Notes: generated by a model not told the origin, from the letters alone. A stretch of DNA of 64,000 nt from Candidatus Thorarchaeota archaeon MP8T_1 (GCA_002825465.1 PJER01000010.1:1-64000), one strand, 5' to 3'; positions 25,536 to 35,128 are shown, numbered from the stretch's first letter. Numbers and translations are program-made.

Positions 25536-27341
25536 TTGACCGAATCAATAGGAAGAATTGAAACGATTGCGGGTCCCGTTGTAAAATGTTCAGGAATCCC
25601 CTCTGTAAGAATGTATGAAGTCGTCCGAGTTGGGAATCAACAATTGATTGGCGAAGTCATTGAGGTGGGCGATGAGGAATTTACCGCTCAAGTATACGAA
25701 GAAACCTCTGGCATAGCGCCTGGAGAACCTGTCGAATCTACTGGTGACTCTTTATCTGTAGAATTAGGTCCTGGGCTTTTAGGTGCAATCTATGATGGTA
25801 TTCAGCGTCCTCTTCCCAAACTCCAAGAGATGTCTGGAGATTTCATCTCACGTGGCCTTAATGTTGATGGTCTAGATAAGGAGAAGAAATGGACCTTTAA
25901 ACCATCCATCAAAGCTGGAGAAAAGGTCAATCCCGGAGATATCATTGGTGAAGTTCCTGAAACAGGTATCATCACATCAAAAATTTTGATTCCTAATGGT
26001 GTCGAAGGCGAAGTTGTTGAAATTGTTCCTGAAGGTGAATTCACTGTCGTCGATACTATTTGCAAGGTAAAAGATGCACATGGCGATATTCATAATGTAA
26101 TCATGATGCAACGTACCGCGGTACGAATAGGTCGTGCCTTCAAAGACCGCGTTGCAATGGATACTCCACTCCTGACAGGGCAGCGGGTCATCGACACATT
26201 CATGCCTCAGGCAAAAGGTGGAACTGGTGCTATTCCAGGAGGCTTTGGTACTGGTAAGACAGTAACTCTTCACCAGTTTGCCAAATGGGCGGACGCTCAG
26301 GTTGTTGTCTATGTCGGTTGTGGGGAGCGAGGAAATGAGATGACTGAGGCTCTTGAAGAATGGCCCCACCTGAAAGATCCAAAATCAGGAAAACCGCTCA
26401 TGGAACGTACAGTCCTGATTGCCAATACATCCAATATGCCAGTCGCAGCTCGAGAAGCGTCTATCTACGTTGCTGTGACTATTGCTGAATACTTCAGAGA
26501 CCAGGGCTTTGATGTTGCACTGATGGCTGATTCTACATCACGATGGGCTGAGGCACTTCGTGAAATCTCAGGAAGACTTGGACAATTACCATCCGAAGAG
26601 GGTTATCCAGCCTATCTTGGTTCAAGACTCGCTCAATTCTATGAGCGTGGCGGAAGAGTAAAGACTCTCGCCAGTGGAGAACGACTCGGATCAATCACAC
26701 TGTGTGGTGCAGTATCACCTCCTGGTGGTGACTTCTCTGAACCGGTCACTCAAGCTACTCTGAGAATTGTCAAAGTATTCTGGGCGTTGGATAAAGACTT
26801 GGCCGCAAGAAGATTCTTCCCAGCAATTAACACACTCACAAGTTATTCACTATATCACAATAATCTACAGAAGTGGCATGAAGCTAATCTAGGCGAAGAT
26901 TGGCCCGAACTTGTGAAAGAAGCACTTGCACTCCTACAGAAAGACCAAGAATTGCGTGAGATTGTGCAACTTGTAGGGCCTGATGCCTTACCTGAATCAG
27001 AACGGGCAACTCTCGAAGCTGCAAGAATGATCAAAGAAGACTTTCTGACTCAAAGCGCAATCCATGAGATTGATACATACTCCCCCATTGGCAAGACTTA
27101 CAGAATGCTTAGGATCATTATCGGATTCTCTAAGAAAATGGCTGAAGCTGTCAAGATGGGAGTACAAGTACGAAGAATCTTGGAATTGAGTGTTCTGGAC
27201 AATATTGCAAGAATGAAGATTTCTCCTTGGGACTCGTACGAAAAACAGATGGATGAAGTAGAAAAGAAGATGGAACGCGAATTTCAATCATTATTCCAGG
27301 AACTCGCTGAGTCTGGACTTCTTTCTGAACCAGCTGCATAA
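25536..27341 (+). CDS. atpA: A-type ATP synthase catalytic subunit A
   Basis: A 601-residue catalytic subunit. The N-terminal barrel starts GRIETIAGPVVKCSG. The non-homologous insert characteristic of A/V-type A subunits lies around residues 110-190. The P-loop is GGFGTGKTV near residue 230, followed by [22 protein letters not shown]. It hydrolyses or synthesises ATP in the peripheral head. TTG 25536 is preferred because TTGGAGC lies about ten bases upstream and the product then begins MTESIGRIE; the frame runs back to a TTG at 25497 that overlaps atpF. The partner atpB is 1.2 kb downstream, separated by two unrelated genes. Confidence 0.97.
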   Translation: MTESIGRIETIAGPVVKCSGIPSVRMYEVVRVGNQQLIGEVIEVGDEEFTAQVYEETSGIAPGEPVESTGDSLSVELGPGLLGAIYDGIQRPLPKLQEMSGDFISRGLNVDGLDKEKKWTFKPSIKAGEKVNPGDIIGEVPETGIITSKILIPNGVEGEVVEIVPEGEFTVVDTICKVKDAHGDIHNVIMMQRTAVRIGRAFKDRVAMDTPLLTGQRVIDTFMPQAKGGTGAIPGGFGTGKTVTLHQFAKWADAQVVVYVGCGERGNEMTEALEEWPHLKDPKSGKPLMERTVLIANTSNMPVAAREASIYVAVTIAEYFRDQGFDVALMADSTSRWAEALREISGRLGQLPSEEGYPAYLGSRLAQFYERGGRVKTLASGERLGSITLCGAVSPPGGDFSEPVTQATLRIVKVFWALDKDLAARRFFPAINTLTSYSLYHNNLQKWHEANLGEDWPELVKEALALLQKDQELREIVQLVGPDALPESERATLEAARMIKEDFLTQSAIHEIDTYSPIGKTYRMLRIIIGFSKKMAEAVKMGVQVRRILELSVLDNIARMKISPWDSYEKQMDEVEKKMEREFQSLFQELAESGLLSEPAA

Positions 27342-27384
27342 CATGCGTGGTCTTTATCCTGCAATGATATGGTAGGATATTGAA

Positions 27385-27936
27385 ATGACACGAGATAAGG
27401 AACTAACAGGCCTTCATACTAAGATTAGAGAATGTACCCTATGTGAGTTGCACAAAACAAGAACCAATGCTGTACCAGGAGAAGGTTCTCCATATGCCAA
27501 ATTATTCTTTGTCGGAGAGGCACCTGGGGCAAAGGAAGATGAAACTGGTAGACCTTTTGTAGGCAGGTCCGGGCGACTCCTTACAACCATGATTGAGGAA
27601 ATAGGTCTTTCCAGAGAAGAGGTCTTTATCTCATCAATTCTGAAATGCAGACCCCCTAACAATAGGCTTCCTACGCAGTTTGAGCGGGAAACTTGTAGAC
27701 CATATATTGAGAAACAGATTGAGTTGATTCGCCCTCGAGTCATTGTCCTCCTTGGTGGTACTGCAATAGCATCAATGGTTGGACCTTGGAAGGTAACAGA
27801 ATCCCATGGAACTTTCTTTGAAGCTGATGGACGAGCCTATTTTATGACATTTCATCCTGCGGCAGCATTACGTTCTACAGGGGTAAAAGAACTAATGCGC
27901 TCAGATTTCAAGATTCTTCAATCTGAATTTCTTTGA
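27385..27936 (+). CDS. Uracil-DNA glycosylase, family 4 (iron-sulfur)
   Basis: A 183-residue repair enzyme that removes uracil from DNA. Diagnostic sites are ECTLCELHKTR with the first two cluster cysteines, the active-site loop VGEAPGAKEDETGRPFVG, LKCRPPNNR and ETCRPYIEKQ with the other two cysteines, and the minor-groove motif HPAAAL near the C terminus. All four cysteines for the [4Fe-4S] cluster are present. It lies 43 bases after atpA on the same strand, an unusual place, and is followed by a membrane protein gene and then atpB. Confidence 0.95.
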   Translation: MTRDKELTGLHTKIRECTLCELHKTRTNAVPGEGSPYAKLFFVGEAPGAKEDETGRPFVGRSGRLLTTMIEEIGLSREEVFISSILKCRPPNNRLPTQFERETCRPYIEKQIELIRPRVIVLLGGTAIASMVGPWKVTESHGTFFEADGRAYFMTFHPAAALRSTGVKELMRSDFKILQSEFL

Positions 27937-27981
27937 GTGGGCATTATATTGTCTGGTAGTTACCTCATATCGTGAGATTCT

Positions 27982-28497
27982 ATGCTCCTCTATGTCGTTC
28001 CAATGTTGATGGCACAAATTCCACCTGATTTTGCATTTCCAAGTGATTTTCTTGGAATTCTATCATTCCTTCTCAACATGTTCTATGCACTATCAATTCG
28101 AGGATACCTGATTTTCATCTTGATTGGATTCATTGTATACACCACTACATATGGAGATGGACCTGGAAAATTCATGGTTGCTGCGGGATTCTTTCTCTTT
28201 TTTGCAGGTCCCTTGATTGCTAACGTGTTTGCACATTTCACTGCAGTTGACCTAGTGACATTTGAGAGTGCTACACAGACCTGGTTGAATTTCTTTGGCA
28301 TGTCTGATGCAGACCTGATTTATACAATAGTTTGGATTGGGGATGCAGTTGGAGCCATCTGTTGTCTTACTGGAGCAATTCTTTACTTCACTAAGACTGC
28401 AAATGATTTGGAATCAAGGGGAAAGTCCCTAATTATCAGATCTTTGATACTTTTTGCCATCTTATCCTTCTTCCATGTTGCTCCCTACATCATTTGA
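27982..28497 (+). CDS. Membrane protein of unknown function between atpA and atpB
   Basis: A 171-residue hydrophobic protein with four or five membrane segments (FLGILSFLLNMFYALSI, YLIFILIGFIVYTT, FMVAAGFFLFFAGPLIANVF, IYTIVWIGDAVGAICCLTGAIL and SLILFAILSFFHVAPYI). The family is not recognised. It is 45 bases downstream of the glycosylase and 81 bases upstream of atpB. The position suggests co-transcription with the ATP synthase genes, but a new promoter probably lies before atpB. Confidence 0.72.
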   Translation: MLLYVVPMLMAQIPPDFAFPSDFLGILSFLLNMFYALSIRGYLIFILIGFIVYTTTYGDGPGKFMVAAGFFLFFAGPLIANVFAHFTAVDLVTFESATQTWLNFFGMSDADLIYTIVWIGDAVGAICCLTGAILYFTKTANDLESRGKSLIIRSLILFAILSFFHVAPYII

Positions 28498-28509
28498 GAT
28501 GCTACGTAA

Positions 28510-28519
28510 CTCTTAAAAC
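28510..28519 (+). promoter_or_regulatory. Probable TATA box for atpB
   Basis: CTCTTAAAAC lies 60 bases upstream of the atpB ATG. A separate promoter here would explain how atpB is expressed despite the insertion of two genes after atpA. Confidence 0.4.
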
Positions 28520-28578
28520 TCGACAGTAAACACTGTGCTGCTATTGATTGGCAAAAAATCTACAGGAGATTTCCCATT

Positions 28579-29976
28579 ATGTCCAACGATTCCATCGTCT
28601 ACCGGTCTGTTTCTGATGTAAGTGGACCTCTACTTGTTGTTGAAAATACTCATAATGTAGCTTACAACGAGGTAGTCAAAGTACGGTCACCAAATGGTGA
28701 ATTGCTCACTGGAACTGTTCTTGAAACAGGAAAGGGTAGAGCTGTAATTCAGGTTTTTGAAGGAACTAGTGGTCTTGATGCCGACCTCACTGCCGTTCGA
28801 TTTACTGGTGATACTTTACATTTACCTGTATCCACAGAGATTCTTGGAAGAGTCCTAGACGGTGCAGGAAATCCCCTTGATAAGGGTCCTCCCCTTACAG
28901 CTGAGGACCACTGGGACATCTATGGTTCACCAATCAACCCCTATGCAAGACAATATCCACGACAACCAATTCAGACAGGACTCTCGTCAATTGATGGTCT
29001 GAATACACTTGTTCGTGGACAGAAGTTGCCTATTTTCTCTGGTTCGGGGCTTCCTCATAATCGTATAGCTGCACAGATTGTCCGACAAGCAAAGATCCCA
29101 GGTGAGGAGAGCGAATTTGCTATTGTCTTTGGTGCAATGGGAATCACAGCAACTGAAGCACAATACTTCATGGACTCATTTGAAGAAACTGGAGCTCTTG
29201 AACATACATGCTTGTTCCTGAATCTTGCTAATGACCCAGCCATCGAACGTATTATCACACCTCGAGCAGCCCTTACTGCTGCAGAGTATCTTGCTTACGA
29301 GTCAGATATGCACGTTCTAGTCATTCTAACAGACATGACTAACTATGCAGAAGCACTCCGAGAGATTAGTGCTGCACGCTCTGAAGTTCCAGGAAGACGT
29401 GGTTACCCCGGATATCTTTACACCGATCTAAGTCTTATCTATGAACGTGCAGGTCGTATTGACGGAAGAAAAGGAACCATCACCCAAATGCCTATCCTTT
29501 CAATGCCACAGGATGATATGACTCACCCAATCCCTGACCTGACAGGGTACATCACTGAGGGACAAATCATTGTTGGAAGAGGAGTCCACAGAAGAGGTAT
29601 CTATCCACCTATTGACCCTGGTCCTTCACTAAGTCGATTGATGAAGGAAGGAATTGGTGAGGGTATGACACGATTTGACCACAAAGAAATCCAAGCTCAG
29701 CTTTACTATGGATATTCTGAGGGTCGAGACCTCCGAGATCTAGTAGCTGTTGTTGGTTCAGAAGCTCTGACAGAAAGAGACCAGAAGTATCTACGATTCG
29801 CGGATAGATTCGAGGCTGAGTTCATCAACCAAGGTGAGTTTGAAGACAGATCTTTCGAACAGACTCTGGATATTGGTTGGAATCTTCTTAGTGACTTTCC
29901 AGAACGAGAACTCAAACGATGTGACCCAGATACAATTGCTTGGGCAAAGAGTCAGAATCTCTACAAGTCTTCCTAG
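28579..29976 (+). CDS. atpB: A-type ATP synthase regulatory subunit B
   Basis: A 465-residue non-catalytic head subunit. It has the N-terminal barrel ([21 protein letters not shown]), [19 protein letters not shown] in place of a true P-loop, which is typical of B subunits, [56 protein letters not shown], and a C-terminal helical part. It forms the A3B3 head with AtpA. The next gene on this strand is a DUF6884-like protein, not subunit D, so the usual A-B-D order is broken on both sides. Confidence 0.97.
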   Translation: MSNDSIVYRSVSDVSGPLLVVENTHNVAYNEVVKVRSPNGELLTGTVLETGKGRAVIQVFEGTSGLDADLTAVRFTGDTLHLPVSTEILGRVLDGAGNPLDKGPPLTAEDHWDIYGSPINPYARQYPRQPIQTGLSSIDGLNTLVRGQKLPIFSGSGLPHNRIAAQIVRQAKIPGEESEFAIVFGAMGITATEAQYFMDSFEETGALEHTCLFLNLANDPAIERIITPRAALTAAEYLAYESDMHVLVILTDMTNYAEALREISAARSEVPGRRGYPGYLYTDLSLIYERAGRIDGRKGTITQMPILSMPQDDMTHPIPDLTGYITEGQIIVGRGVHRRGIYPPIDPGPSLSRLMKEGIGEGMTRFDHKEIQAQLYYGYSEGRDLRDLVAVVGSEALTERDQKYLRFADRFEAEFINQGEFEDRSFEQTLDIGWNLLSDFPERELKRCDPDTIAWAKSQNLYKSS

Positions 29977-30032
29977 ATTATAGCGTTGTCTTAATCAATG
30001 AATGTAGAATACCTCTTTGTGGAGGTCATTGA

Positions 30033-30731
30033 TTGCGTATCTTAGTGGTTGGAAGTTGTGGTAAGAAGAAGTTGAAGCAGACTTCACAATCACCTACCTG
30101 TGCTGATCTAACAACGTCGAAGGAAATCAAAGAGTGGCTACAGAAACCTGGTTTTAGAGTCCGTGAATTATACACAGGAAATCAGAATCGCGAACTAGTA
30201 AAAGGAGTTGACTTGCTTCGCCAAATACCTATGGTTCATGTCAAGTTCTACATAATTTCAGCTGGCTTTGGTCTTGTAGAAGAAAATGATATCCTTCCAC
30301 CCTACGATTGTACCTTTTCAGGGATGAAGAAAAACGAGATCAGAGAGCGTGCTGGACTACTGGGCATCTCCTCCGAATTTGAGAAGTTACTGACATCCAG
30401 GTTTGATCTAATCTATCTTGCCTTAGGAGCGGATTATTTTCTCACCTTAGATGAAACTTGGTTCAATGACAGCGATAAATCAATCATTGGCTTTCATAGA
30501 AGTCTATCTGGAGATGGAATGTTATGTATTCCGTCAGCACATGAAATCGTATCCTCCTTTAGTCAGAATGGTCACAAAATCCATGGCATTACAGGATTCA
30601 AAGGTGATCTGCTCAGAATTTTAGCTAAATATGCCTTGAAAATGAGTGACCCGTATGAAGAATTACTTCGCTGGACTTATCCAGAATATCTTCGCGAAGT
30701 AGTGATGAGGTTAGGGAGTGTTGAAATCTAG
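30033..30731 (+). CDS. DUF6884-like protein
   Basis: A 232-residue soluble protein. It begins with a strand and cysteine-lysine loop (RILVVGSCGKKKL), then ADLTTSKEIKEWL, LYTGNQNRELVKG, YIISAGFGLVEENDILPPYDCTF near residue 80, LALGADYFLTL, and a helical C terminus. The KxKL start, the SAGxGLVxxxxxxPPYD motif and the overall order resemble DUF6884 proteins, which are found near nucleotide or base modification genes. Here the only neighbour on the same strand is atpB, 57 bases upstream. I do not assign a function. Confidence 0.65.
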   Translation: MRILVVGSCGKKKLKQTSQSPTCADLTTSKEIKEWLQKPGFRVRELYTGNQNRELVKGVDLLRQIPMVHVKFYIISAGFGLVEENDILPPYDCTFSGMKKNEIRERAGLLGISSEFEKLLTSRFDLIYLALGADYFLTLDETWFNDSDKSIIGFHRSLSGDGMLCIPSAHEIVSSFSQNGHKIHGITGFKGDLLRILAKYALKMSDPYEELLRWTYPEYLREVVMRLGSVEI

Positions 30732-30733
30732 TC

Positions 30734-31567
30734 TTAGAGTAATGAGATAGTTGTAGAACTTTCCGTTGAGACCTCACGGACTCCTTTATCACAATTATCA
30801 AAGTATACCCTACCTGATATTAGGTAAGTGTCCCTACGTTCTCTAATTGCTAGGTCTATCGAGATCTCTGTTTCGAGTGGATTCACTCCAAGACCTGCTT
30901 CGAGAAATCCCACACGGATTATCTTATCATCTGGTCTCCAACTATATGGTGAAATACTAGACACTGTTAGATATGGGCTGAAATCAATCTCTAACTCGAC
31001 ATTCTGATATGGATGAAGATAATCGTTTGAGAGCACAGAAGTAATTCTGATAGTATCGCTGGCTAGAATCTCCCATTCTCTCACAATATCTACTATTGGT
31101 GGTCGATGTTTTCCCTTCTCTTTCTTTCTCCCTCGACGAGCCTTCTCTATTGATGACTTTTTCATTCGCCGTTTCTCTGGGTATTCGACCCATCCTACAA
31201 TTGTTCGCAATGTTGCCAGTTTAACATCATTGAGCAAGTATTGTGAAATTCCTTGTTTTTCTTCAGCTCTCCTTACTCCTTTTACAACTGCTGACCTTAT
31301 GACTGAAACTCTGACATTTTCTAGAATCTTATCACTTTGCAAGATCTTTACCATCTTCTCCACAAAGTCAACAACCTCTTTTCCTGTTTCAGCACGGAAT
31401 TTATTCTCCTCGAACCAATTAGTGCGAGTCACATGGTCATAATTTGGTGGAGCTAATGATTTACAAGAAGCCTGCCAAGATAGAAGATCAATCTTAGCTA
31501 ATTTACCAACAACAAGATTTTCTATGTATTGCAATTGCTTCTTTGTTAGTTTTGTTTTTTGAGCCAT
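30734..31567 (-). CDS. Protein of unknown function with a basic linker and C-terminal beta domain
   Basis: A 277-residue protein not matched to any family I know. Residues 1-130 are mostly helical (TKKQLQYIENLVVGKLAKID and VVDFVEKMVKILQSDKIL). Residues 130-155 are very basic (KRRMKKSSIEKARRGRKKEKGK). From about residue 165 a beta-rich domain follows (WEILASDTIRITSVLSNDYL, ELEIDFSPYLTVSSISPYSW and DTYLISGRVYFDNC), reading like an immunoglobulin-type sandwich. There is no signal peptide or membrane segment. It ends two bases beyond the convergent DUF6884-like gene. Confidence 0.68.
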   Translation of the reverse strand: MAQKTKLTKKQLQYIENLVVGKLAKIDLLSWQASCKSLAPPNYDHVTRTNWFEENKFRAETGKEVVDFVEKMVKILQSDKILENVRVSVIRSAVVKGVRRAEEKQGISQYLLNDVKLATLRTIVGWVEYPEKRRMKKSSIEKARRGRKKEKGKHRPPIVDIVREWEILASDTIRITSVLSNDYLHPYQNVELEIDFSPYLTVSSISPYSWRPDDKIIRVGFLEAGLGVNPLETEISIDLAIRERRDTYLISGRVYFDNCDKGVREVSTESSTTISLL

Positions 31568-31710
31568 CTTACTCCTGCCCCCAGGTACACTAGATCGATT
31601 ATTGGTCTGGTCTATAATTTAATGACTCAAAATCTGTATTAAACTACTAGAAACTACATTCTTTGATGGTACACTGCGAAAGAGGTCCTTTGTTGTTTGT
31701 ATTCAAATTC

Positions 31711-32046
31711 TCATTCGAGACCATGGTGCAAGTAATGATCCTTCTCCTTTTTTGCACCAAAACTTCGAATACCCTCTGATTTAAGTTGGCTTTTGATTGC
31801 TCTTGCTTGGCCTTCAGAAATTTCTCCCTGTTTTGCCAGAAAGTCTACAATTTCATTTGCTTGGGCCAATGTATCACAACGTCGTATATAATCTACGACA
31901 TCTGGAGTATACGCGACTGTTTCCTCTTCTTTGGATTCTTCGGACAATGTTCGGACACCATCTATTTGGAAGGTCTGTGTATTCCCTTCTTCAAGTTCTT
32001 TGCTTAGAGCCGGGAAGTTCCGTCGAAATTCCTCGTCTTCAGACAT
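31711..32046 (-). CDS. DUF2095-type small archaeal protein
   Basis: A 111-residue acidic protein. The sequence FRRNFPALSKELEEG, then VDYIRRCDTLAQANEIVDFL, AKQGEISEGQARAIKSQLK and GIRSFGAKKEKDHYLHHG matches what I recall of the archaeal DUF2095 family. Its function is not known. It stands alone on the minus strand between a radical SAM gene and the 277-residue unknown protein. ATG 32046 is the only reasonable start. Confidence 0.75.
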   Translation of the reverse strand: MSEDEEFRRNFPALSKELEEGNTQTFQIDGVRTLSEESKEEETVAYTPDVVDYIRRCDTLAQANEIVDFLAKQGEISEGQARAIKSQLKSEGIRSFGAKKEKDHYLHHGLE

Positions 32047-32145
32047 TGATTTTCACCAGAAGCCCTTGGTCTTTGGACAATGGCTTCTTCACATGTAATT
32101 TCTGTAAGTTGACTTAAGAGGTTTACCAAGATGCCCATAGTTTTT

Positions 32146-33681
32146 CTATTTGACCAAGTACGCCCATGGAAGTTCATTTGAGAGCCGGTCCGAGTTATTA
32201 GCAAGGGTCAAAAATGTCACTCCCACCTCTTTTTCCGCTCTTCTCCAACCACCATGTCCTCCATATTCTGCAGCAAGCCGAATGACTCTTCCAAGGCTCT
32301 TATCTCCAATAGATAGTGCCGCTTGAATTCGTGCATCTCTCAGATCTAGAGTTTCTAGATACACACGTGGAATATTCTTTATACCTTCCTCGATGTGTTT
32401 GATTTTTTGTCGCAATACCTCAATCGTTGGCTGAGGTTCATTTTGCCATCTTGTTTGTGCTTTAGGAATGAAGGGGTTAACACTTGCAGTGACCTTCATA
32501 CTAGTCTTTTGAGCGATGCTTCTAATCATCTCAACTGTATCTTCTACATCTGTGTCAGTTTCCCCTGGTAGACCGATTATGAAGTACATCTTGAGTGCAT
32601 TGTAGCCTGCAATTCCAGCCAGTTCTACAGCTCTCTCAATCTCTTCATTCTTCAATCCCTTCCCCATCATTTTCCGTAATCTTGATGAACCCGTTTCGGG
32701 AGCTATGGTCAATGTCCGCTGATTTCCCTTTACTAGACATTCAAGGAGCCTTGGGGTTACAGAATCCGCGCGTAGTGATGGTACTGATACTTCAACATCT
32801 TGGTCGACAATCCAGCAGACAAGGTCTTCTAGTCCATCCATGTCTCCTAATGACGATCCTATCAATGATACTTTTCGGACCGGTGTATTTTCCAATCCAT
32901 CTGTGACAATTTGCTTCAATCTACCTAAGGAACGAGTTCTCCGAGGACGACAAACATGCCCTACTAAACAGAATTTGCACGAATGGCCACAACCACGAGT
33001 TACCTCCAGGAGAAACGATTTCCCAAAAACAGGTTCTAATTTTGAATCTGCTTCTACATCAGGTATAATCTGTGCAACGGGATAGTCGAGAGAGTCAAGA
33101 TCCTCTATGATATTGCGTCCTACATGTTCCTGTTTCGCAGATGGAACGTATATCCCATGAAGTCCAGCAAGTCCTGCAATTGCTTCAGTTCGAGACTCTG
33201 CATCACGTATTATGTCAACTATCTCATGTACTATGAGGTCTCCTTCTCCTATGACAAAGGCATCGATGAAATCGATATAGGGTTCTGGATTTGCGCTCAC
33301 AACAGGACCACCAACGATTACAATAGGATCATCTTCTGTTCGAGTCTCTCTTAATATTGGAATAGTTCCAATCTCTAGCATCTGAATTAGATTGAGAATG
33401 TCTTCTTCATAGGTTAAAGTAAAACCAACAATATGATTATCTCGGAGTCTTCTTCCGGTTTCCATAGATGATGCGGGAGACCGTGTTTGGTGCCTAAAAT
33501 AACGCTCACATGATGTATCTTCTCGCTTGTTTAGAATTGAATAAAGAATCTGTAAAGCAAGACCCGTCATTCCTGCACGATATGTGGAGGGATAACAATA
33601 TCCAAAGAGAACATCAACTCGGCTAGAGTCCTTCACCACTGCATTGAACTCTCTCACCGGTGCAGACGACAAAACATTCAC
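32146..33681 (-). CDS. Radical SAM protein with N-terminal B12-binding-like domain
   Basis: A 511-residue enzyme. The N-terminal 190 residues form a B12-binding-like fold (VLFGYCYPSTYRAGMTGLALQIL, then VGFTLTYEEDILNLIQML and IVIVGGPVVSANPEPY). The radical SAM core follows with CGHSCKFC (CxxxCxxC) near residue 240, then VSLIGSSLGD, TIAPETGSSRLRKMMGKG and MYFIIGLPGETD. No cobalamin-ligand histidine motif (DxHxxG) is seen, so B12 binding is uncertain. Related archaeal proteins are uncharacterised. Its ATG overlaps the stop of the upstream GlmU-like gene by four bases (ATGA), so the two are translationally coupled. Confidence 0.85.
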   Translation of the reverse strand: MNVLSSAPVREFNAVVKDSSRVDVLFGYCYPSTYRAGMTGLALQILYSILNKREDTSCERYFRHQTRSPASSMETGRRLRDNHIVGFTLTYEEDILNLIQMLEIGTIPILRETRTEDDPIVIVGGPVVSANPEPYIDFIDAFVIGEGDLIVHEIVDIIRDAESRTEAIAGLAGLHGIYVPSAKQEHVGRNIIEDLDSLDYPVAQIIPDVEADSKLEPVFGKSFLLEVTRGCGHSCKFCLVGHVCRPRRTRSLGRLKQIVTDGLENTPVRKVSLIGSSLGDMDGLEDLVCWIVDQDVEVSVPSLRADSVTPRLLECLVKGNQRTLTIAPETGSSRLRKMMGKGLKNEEIERAVELAGIAGYNALKMYFIIGLPGETDTDVEDTVEMIRSIAQKTSMKVTASVNPFIPKAQTRWQNEPQPTIEVLRQKIKHIEEGIKNIPRVYLETLDLRDARIQAALSIGDKSLGRVIRLAAEYGGHGGWRRAEKEVGVTFLTLANNSDRLSNELPWAYLVK

Positions 33682-34958
33682 TCTCTATCCAGATCTATGA
33701 TTTTTTGGTCTTGTTTTGCAATCAGCATCTTGAAGGGTTCAATATCCCTATCAACAATAACACCGATTCCTGTTCTTGCTCCCTGATGTATCACAACTCC
33801 TGGTGATATCGAAGTACCAATGCCCGTCTTCACATTGTCCCCAATAATGGCTCCGAGTTTCCGTCGTCCTGATGAAACACGTTTGCCTTTGATAGTGACA
33901 CTGATGTTTCCATCATCGTGTCTTAGATTCGCAGTGATGGTTCCTGCTCCAAAATTAGACTCCCTTCCAATAATTGAGTCGCCTATATATGATAAGTGAC
34001 CTACATTTGTTCCATCCATAATCATACTGTTCTTAATCTCGACAGCGTTTCCAATCTTCACTTTTCTTCCAATCACAGTATGTGCTCGAATGTAGCAATT
34101 TGGTCCTATGACAGAGTCTTCTCCTATCAATGCAGGTCCTTCAATATATGCACCCGTCTTGATAATAGCCCCCTTTTTGACAATGGTCTCTCCTTTAATG
34201 ACCGCCCCTTCTTCTACAGTCCCTTCAATTTTTCCGGGCATCTGACTCAGAATCATCTTGTTTGCCTCTAGCAAGTCCCAAGGTTTTCCAATGTCTTGCC
34301 ACCAAGAGGGTAGCGTGTATGCTCCGACGTTTCCATTCTCTATTAGCATAGTAATAGAGTCTGTTATTTCCAATTCTCCTCTTGGCGAAGGTTTCGTCTT
34401 CGCGATGGCATCCATGAGTGATTTACTAACTACGTATAGACCTGCATTTACTAGATCACTGACCATCTCATCTTTTGCTGGTTTTTCAATCAATCTGACA
34501 GCCTTTCCACTCTCTACTTCCACAACACCATATGCGCTTGGATCATCTACAGGTCTCACTGATAGAGTAAGGTCAAAGCCACCCTTTTCGTGATAAGCTA
34601 TGACTCCCTCATAACTACCAGGTCCAAGCATTATGTCACCATTCATCAGAACAGCAGAGTCATCTCCTATGAATTCTCTAGCATAACCAGCTGCATGAGC
34701 TGTCCCTCTTCTCTCTTCTTGATGGACAAAAGAAACAGTCAGATCTCCCCAATCGTGAGACTCTATTGCTTCACTAAGCTTCTCTTTATGATATCCATAG
34801 ATGACAAGTACCTCAGTAATCCCTGCCTTCTGTAGAGCCTTTAACGTGTGAAAAATCAAAGGTTCTCCTGCAATCGGAAGTAGATGCTTTGGTTGATTTG
34901 CTGAGAGCGGTAACATCCTGGTGGAGTCACCTGCTGCCATTATGACTGCCTTCTTCAT
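33678..34958 (-). CDS. glmU: Bifunctional sugar-1-phosphate nucleotidylyltransferase/acetyltransferase (archaeal GlmU-like)
   Basis: A 426-residue protein. The N-terminal nucleotidyltransferase domain (residues 1-235) starts KKAVIMAAGDSTRMLPLSAN and contains PKHLLPIAGEPL, VLMNGD and GAYTLPSWWQDIGKPWDL. A left-handed beta-helix of hexapeptide repeats (residues 245-410) contains GPALIGEDSVIGPNCYIRAH and FGAGTITANLRHDD. This is the pattern of archaeal enzymes that make UDP-GlcNAc and related UDP-sugars from sugar-1-phosphate. The product would supply the Alg7-like transferase at 59.7 kb. It is first in a two-gene operon with the radical SAM gene. Confidence 0.9.
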   Translation of the reverse strand: MKKAVIMAAGDSTRMLPLSANQPKHLLPIAGEPLIFHTLKALQKAGITEVLVIYGYHKEKLSEAIESHDWGDLTVSFVHQEERRGTAHAAGYAREFIGDDSAVLMNGDIMLGPGSYEGVIAYHEKGGFDLTLSVRPVDDPSAYGVVEVESGKAVRLIEKPAKDEMVSDLVNAGLYVVSKSLMDAIAKTKPSPRGELEITDSITMLIENGNVGAYTLPSWWQDIGKPWDLLEANKMILSQMPGKIEGTVEEGAVIKGETIVKKGAIIKTGAYIEGPALIGEDSVIGPNCYIRAHTVIGRKVKIGNAVEIKNSMIMDGTNVGHLSYIGDSIIGRESNFGAGTITANLRHDDGNISVTIKGKRVSSGRRKLGAIIGDNVKTGIGTSISPGVVIHQGARTGIGVIVDRDIEPFKMLIAKQDQKIIDLDRE

Positions 34959-35111
34959 TATGAGTCACCATTCTCCTATGTTCTGTTACATTAAAGGCTT
35001 TGGAGATTCAATGAATGTACTCTAATTACCCTCTCTGATGTGACTTTCACCACAAAAATTGAAGAAAATACGAAACCCTCTTAAAATGCCTCTATTAACG
35101 CCGTTAATTAT

Positions 35112-35128
35112 CGCGGTGGTAGACCGCG
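35112..35128. repeat. Short GC-rich inverted repeat upstream of the small winged-helix gene
   Basis: CGCGGT (35112-35117) and ACCGCG (35123-35128) form a perfect 6-bp stem with a 5-base loop, inside AT-rich sequence and about 25 bases before a TATA-like AAATTAATAAG. The 301-base gap between the GlmU-like gene and the winged-helix gene holds this repeat, the longer hairpin at 35186-35225, and divergent promoters, with no credible gene. Confidence 0.5.

Noticed and set aside
33678..33681. Overlap between the GlmU-like and radical SAM genes as a possible frameshifted fusion
   Set aside because: It is a standard ATGA stop/start overlap, and both proteins are full length.
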